Shown one piece after another: positions 61,906 through 64,000 of a DNA stretch of 64,000 bases. A program made the position numbers and the translations under genes. Position 1 is the first letter of the stretch, and the number at the start of each line of letters is the position of its first letter. Below the pieces are notes generated by a model. That model was not told where the DNA came from and searched no databases. It was given only the letters and a program-made list of their open reading frames with translations. Source of the DNA: Aequorivita lipolytica (lineage in GTDB: Bacteria > Bacteroidota > Bacteroidia > Flavobacteriales > Flavobacteriaceae). Location: assembly GCF_007997135.1 (NCBI RefSeq), contig NZ_VORU01000007.1, positions 62,001 to 126,000 of the forward strand, written 5' to 3'.

Positions 61906-62028
61906 CTCAAATGTTTTACTCAAAAGTATATCTTTTTGGTATATACTCTAAGAGGATTTAGTTTATTTTTCGTATAAATTACTATCATGAAAATGCTTTC
62001 TTTACTTTTACGGCCTAAATTAAAAATG

Positions 62029-63666
62029 ATGAAAAAACTAATTTTCTTAATATTCACAATATCACTATTCTCCTGCGCGCCAGATAAATTGGCAGCCGAT
62101 TTATTGATAAAAAACGCAACAATCTATACCGTTGATAAGGAGTTCAGCACAGCAAACGCACTTGTGGTAAAAGATGGAAAAATTCTGGAGATAGGCTTAA
62201 AACCTGAACTTGAATTGAAATATGATATTAAGGAAACCTATGATGCCAAAGGCAATACTGTAGTTCCGGGTTTAATTGATGCACATGCACATTTATATGG
62301 TCTTGGTTTAGGTTTACAGAATGTAGATTTAGTGGGAACCACAAGTTTCGAGGAAGTTTTAGGGCGTGTTGTCGCTTTTCAGGAAGAAAGAAATACTGAA
62401 TATATAATAGGTCGCGGTTGGGATCAAAACGACTGGGATGCTAAAAGTTTTCCCACAAAAAAAGAATTGGATTCCCTTTTTCCAGATACACCTGTGGCTT
62501 TGCAAAGAATTGACGGCCACGCATATTTAGTGAATTCCAAAGCGTTGCAACTTGCCGGAATTACATCAAAAACTAAAATCCCAGGAGGCGAAGTGGTTTT
62601 AGAAAACGGCGATCCAACTGGAATTTTGATTGACAGCCCGATGGATCTTATCGATAAAACTTTCCCCGAAATCACGGATGAAGTTTCAACCGAAGCACTT
62701 TTGGAAGCAGAAAAAATCTGCCTTCAATACGGATTGACAACTGTTGATGACGCTGGTTTGAACAGAAATATTATTGAATTGATTGATACACTTCAAAAAG
62801 AAGGAAAATTCAAATTGAGGATGTACACTATGATTAGCAATAGTCGCGAAAATCGTGACTATTATTTGCAAAATGGAACTTATAAAACCGATCGATTAAA
62901 CGTGCGTTCCTTTAAAGTTTATTCCGATGGCGCACTTGGCTCCCGCGGTGCTGCCATGCGCGAACCATACAGTGATATGCCCGGGCATTTTGGCGCAATG
63001 ATTACCACAGCCGATAGTTTGAATTATTTAGCTGAAAAGATTGCCGCTTCGGAGTTTCAGATGAATACGCACGCCATTGGCGATTCTGCAAATATTGCAG
63101 TCTTACGCGCTTATAAAAAGGCTTTGGAAGGCAAAACGGATAGACGTTGGAGAGTAGAACATGCGCAGATTATTTCGCCACAGGATTTCAGTTATTTTGC
63201 AGACAATAACAACATTCTACCCTCAGTACAACCTACCCATGCAACAAGTGATATGTATTGGGCTGAGGATAGAGTGGGAGCGGAACGGATCAAAGGCGCT
63301 TACGCATATAAAGAGTTGCTCAACAAAGCTGGAATGGTTGCTTTGGGAACTGATTTTCCTGTGGAAAAAGTAAACCCGATGTACACTTTCTACTCCGCTG
63401 TTGCCCGAAAGGATTTAAATAATTATCCTGAAAATGGTTTTCAAATGAAGGATGTATTGACCCGTGAAGAGGCTTTACGCGGAATGACCATTTGGGCAGC
63501 TTTCGCCAATTTTGAAGAAAACGAAAAGGGAAGCATTGAGGTTGGGAAATTTGCAGATTTTACCGTTCTCGATAAAGATATAATGAAGGTTGATGAAAAA
63601 GAACTTCCGAACACAAAGGTTTTGGCAACTTTCATCAATGGCGAAATGGTTTATGAATCTGAATAA
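62029..63666 (+). CDS. amidohydrolase lipoprotein (YtcJ-like)
   Basis: The ATG at 62029 is preferred because it gives MKKLIFLIFTISLFSCAP, a lipoprotein signal with lipobox LFSC; an ATG at 61987 adds 14 residues. The ~545-residue protein belongs to the metal-dependent amidohydrolase family with metal site AHAHLYG, VPGLIDAHAH, NTHAIGD, VEHAQI and LGTDFPVE. YtcJ-like enzymes hydrolyse unidentified amide or formamide substrates. It is predicted to be membrane-anchored outside the cytoplasm. Substrate unknown. Confidence 0.9.
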   Translation: MKKLIFLIFTISLFSCAPDKLAADLLIKNATIYTVDKEFSTANALVVKDGKILEIGLKPELELKYDIKETYDAKGNTVVPGLIDAHAHLYGLGLGLQNVDLVGTTSFEEVLGRVVAFQEERNTEYIIGRGWDQNDWDAKSFPTKKELDSLFPDTPVALQRIDGHAYLVNSKALQLAGITSKTKIPGGEVVLENGDPTGILIDSPMDLIDKTFPEITDEVSTEALLEAEKICLQYGLTTVDDAGLNRNIIELIDTLQKEGKFKLRMYTMISNSRENRDYYLQNGTYKTDRLNVRSFKVYSDGALGSRGAAMREPYSDMPGHFGAMITTADSLNYLAEKIAASEFQMNTHAIGDSANIAVLRAYKKALEGKTDRRWRVEHAQIISPQDFSYFADNNNILPSVQPTHATSDMYWAEDRVGAERIKGAYAYKELLNKAGMVALGTDFPVEKVNPMYTFYSAVARKDLNNYPENGFQMKDVLTREEALRGMTIWAAFANFEENEKGSIEVGKFADFTVLDKDIMKVDEKELPNTKVLATFINGEMVYESE

Positions 63667-63671
63667 AAGCA

Positions 63672-63731
63672 CTTTGTGACTTTGCGCCTTTGCGTGCAAA
63701 AATTTTCTCGCAAAGGCGCAAAGTCGCAAAG
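63672..63731. repeat. 23-bp near-perfect palindrome with 8-nt rhythm
   Basis: Arms at 63672-63694 and 63709-63731 pair with one G-T wobble. Each arm is three successive variants of CTTTGYGN. It separates the amidohydrolase gene from the next gene and resembles the palindrome at 59518 in design but not in sequence. Confidence 0.9.
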
Positions 63732-63741
63732 AAGAAATGAG

Positions 63742-64000
63742 ATGGAAAATATTCTGAAACAACTTCCGCAGAAAGCAAAGGAAGCCGAGGCCGAAAACAA
63801 AAAGTTTTTTGCAAAGCTGAAGAAAAAGCCGCCCAAACATCTCGATAATTTGATGCAGGAATTGCACGACGAAGAATTCCGAAAAACAGATTGTTTAACT
63901 TGTGCCAATTGCTGCAAAACCACAGGCCCACTTTTTACGGATAAAGACATAGAGCGTATTTCAAAACATTTCCGGATGAAACCGCAACAGTTTATTGAAA
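63742..64000 (+). CDS. YkgJ-family cysteine cluster protein (3' truncated by window)
   Basis: The ATG at 63742 opens MENILKQLPQKAKEAEAENK; an ATG at 63737 is out of frame. The visible 86 residues contain CLTCANCCKTTGP, the cysteine cluster of the YkgJ/zinc- or iron-binding family, followed by DKDIERIS. The rest lies outside the window. Members bind metal through four or more Cys; function is unknown. Confidence 0.85.
   Translation, partial: MENILKQLPQKAKEAEAENKKFFAKLKKKPPKHLDNLMQELHDEEFRKTDCLTCANCCKTTGPLFTDKDIERISKHFRMKPQQFIE

Noticed and set aside
63475-63950. Overlapping minus-strand frames at the right end
   Set aside because: They are antisense to the amidohydrolase and the YkgJ-type gene; Phe/Cys-rich composition is an artefact of the antisense strand and palindrome.

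Overview
The window is chromosomal DNA from a member of the Bacteroidota, most likely the family Flavobacteriaceae. The evidence is secreted proteins with type IX secretion (T9SS) C-terminal sorting domains, a tmRNA whose tag reads GENNYALAA, Bacteroidota-type -7 promoter boxes (TAnnTTTG), tandem DUF3857/transglutaminase proteins, CreD, TypA, KdsA and many family-typical glycosyltransferases. The genus cannot be fixed from the sequence alone; no rRNA or tRNA is present.

Region 1 (1-16.5 kb) is accessory in character. It opens with a tightly packed four-gene cassette that looks phage-derived (partial structural-type protein, DUF5675 protein, two small membrane proteins). It then holds scattered single genes: a lipoprotein, an M23 peptidase-like protein with C-terminal tandem repeats, a T9SS protein and an AraC regulator. 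A large Cys/Trp-rich protein follows, then an isolated remnant or minimal module of a contractile injection system (CIS): two gp19-family tube proteins and a stand-alone C-terminal tape-measure domain, with no sheath, baseplate, spike or ATPase. This region also has nearly all the short tandem-repeat arrays, two gene fossils, a GIY-YIG nuclease flanked by related palindromic repeats, and a 130-bp tandem repeat that runs up to the 3' end of the tmRNA gene (ssrA, minus strand).

Region 2 (16.5-30.9 kb) is core-like: an AlaDH/PNT-type dehydrogenase and an SDR enzyme, two tandem DUF3857 proteins, small membrane proteins (DUF1361, DUF2809), a creD cluster with its own winged-helix regulator and a repeated palindromic operator, two tandem putative small RNA genes with identical layout, kdsA, an FG-GAP/T9SS protein and typA.

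Region 3 (30.9-53.3 kb) is a surface polysaccharide locus: a methyltransferase with two paralogous membrane alkaline-phosphatase-superfamily proteins, several GT2, GT4 and GT-C glycosyltransferases, a FemAB/GNAT-like acyltransferase, an FdtB-type sugar aminotransferase, a flippase, a hexapeptide acyltransferase and an FdtA-type sugar ketoisomerase. Together these suggest synthesis of a glycan containing a dTDP-3-amino-3,6-dideoxyhexose. An AT-rich T9SS protein sits inside the locus.

Region 4 (53.3-64 kb) has a subtilase, FtsE, a giant TPR protein paired with an outer-membrane beta-barrel protein, a PemK/MazF toxin-antitoxin pair whose toxin is frameshifted in an A8 tract, an amidohydrolase lipoprotein and the start of a YkgJ-type cysteine-cluster protein. 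Two long palindromes built from 8-nt rhythms lie between genes here.

The best candidates for something undescribed are the orphan tube-tube-tape-measure module (13750-15245), the duplicated operator-promoter-small RNA units (26237-26548) and the repeat-flanked GIY-YIG gene beside ssrA.
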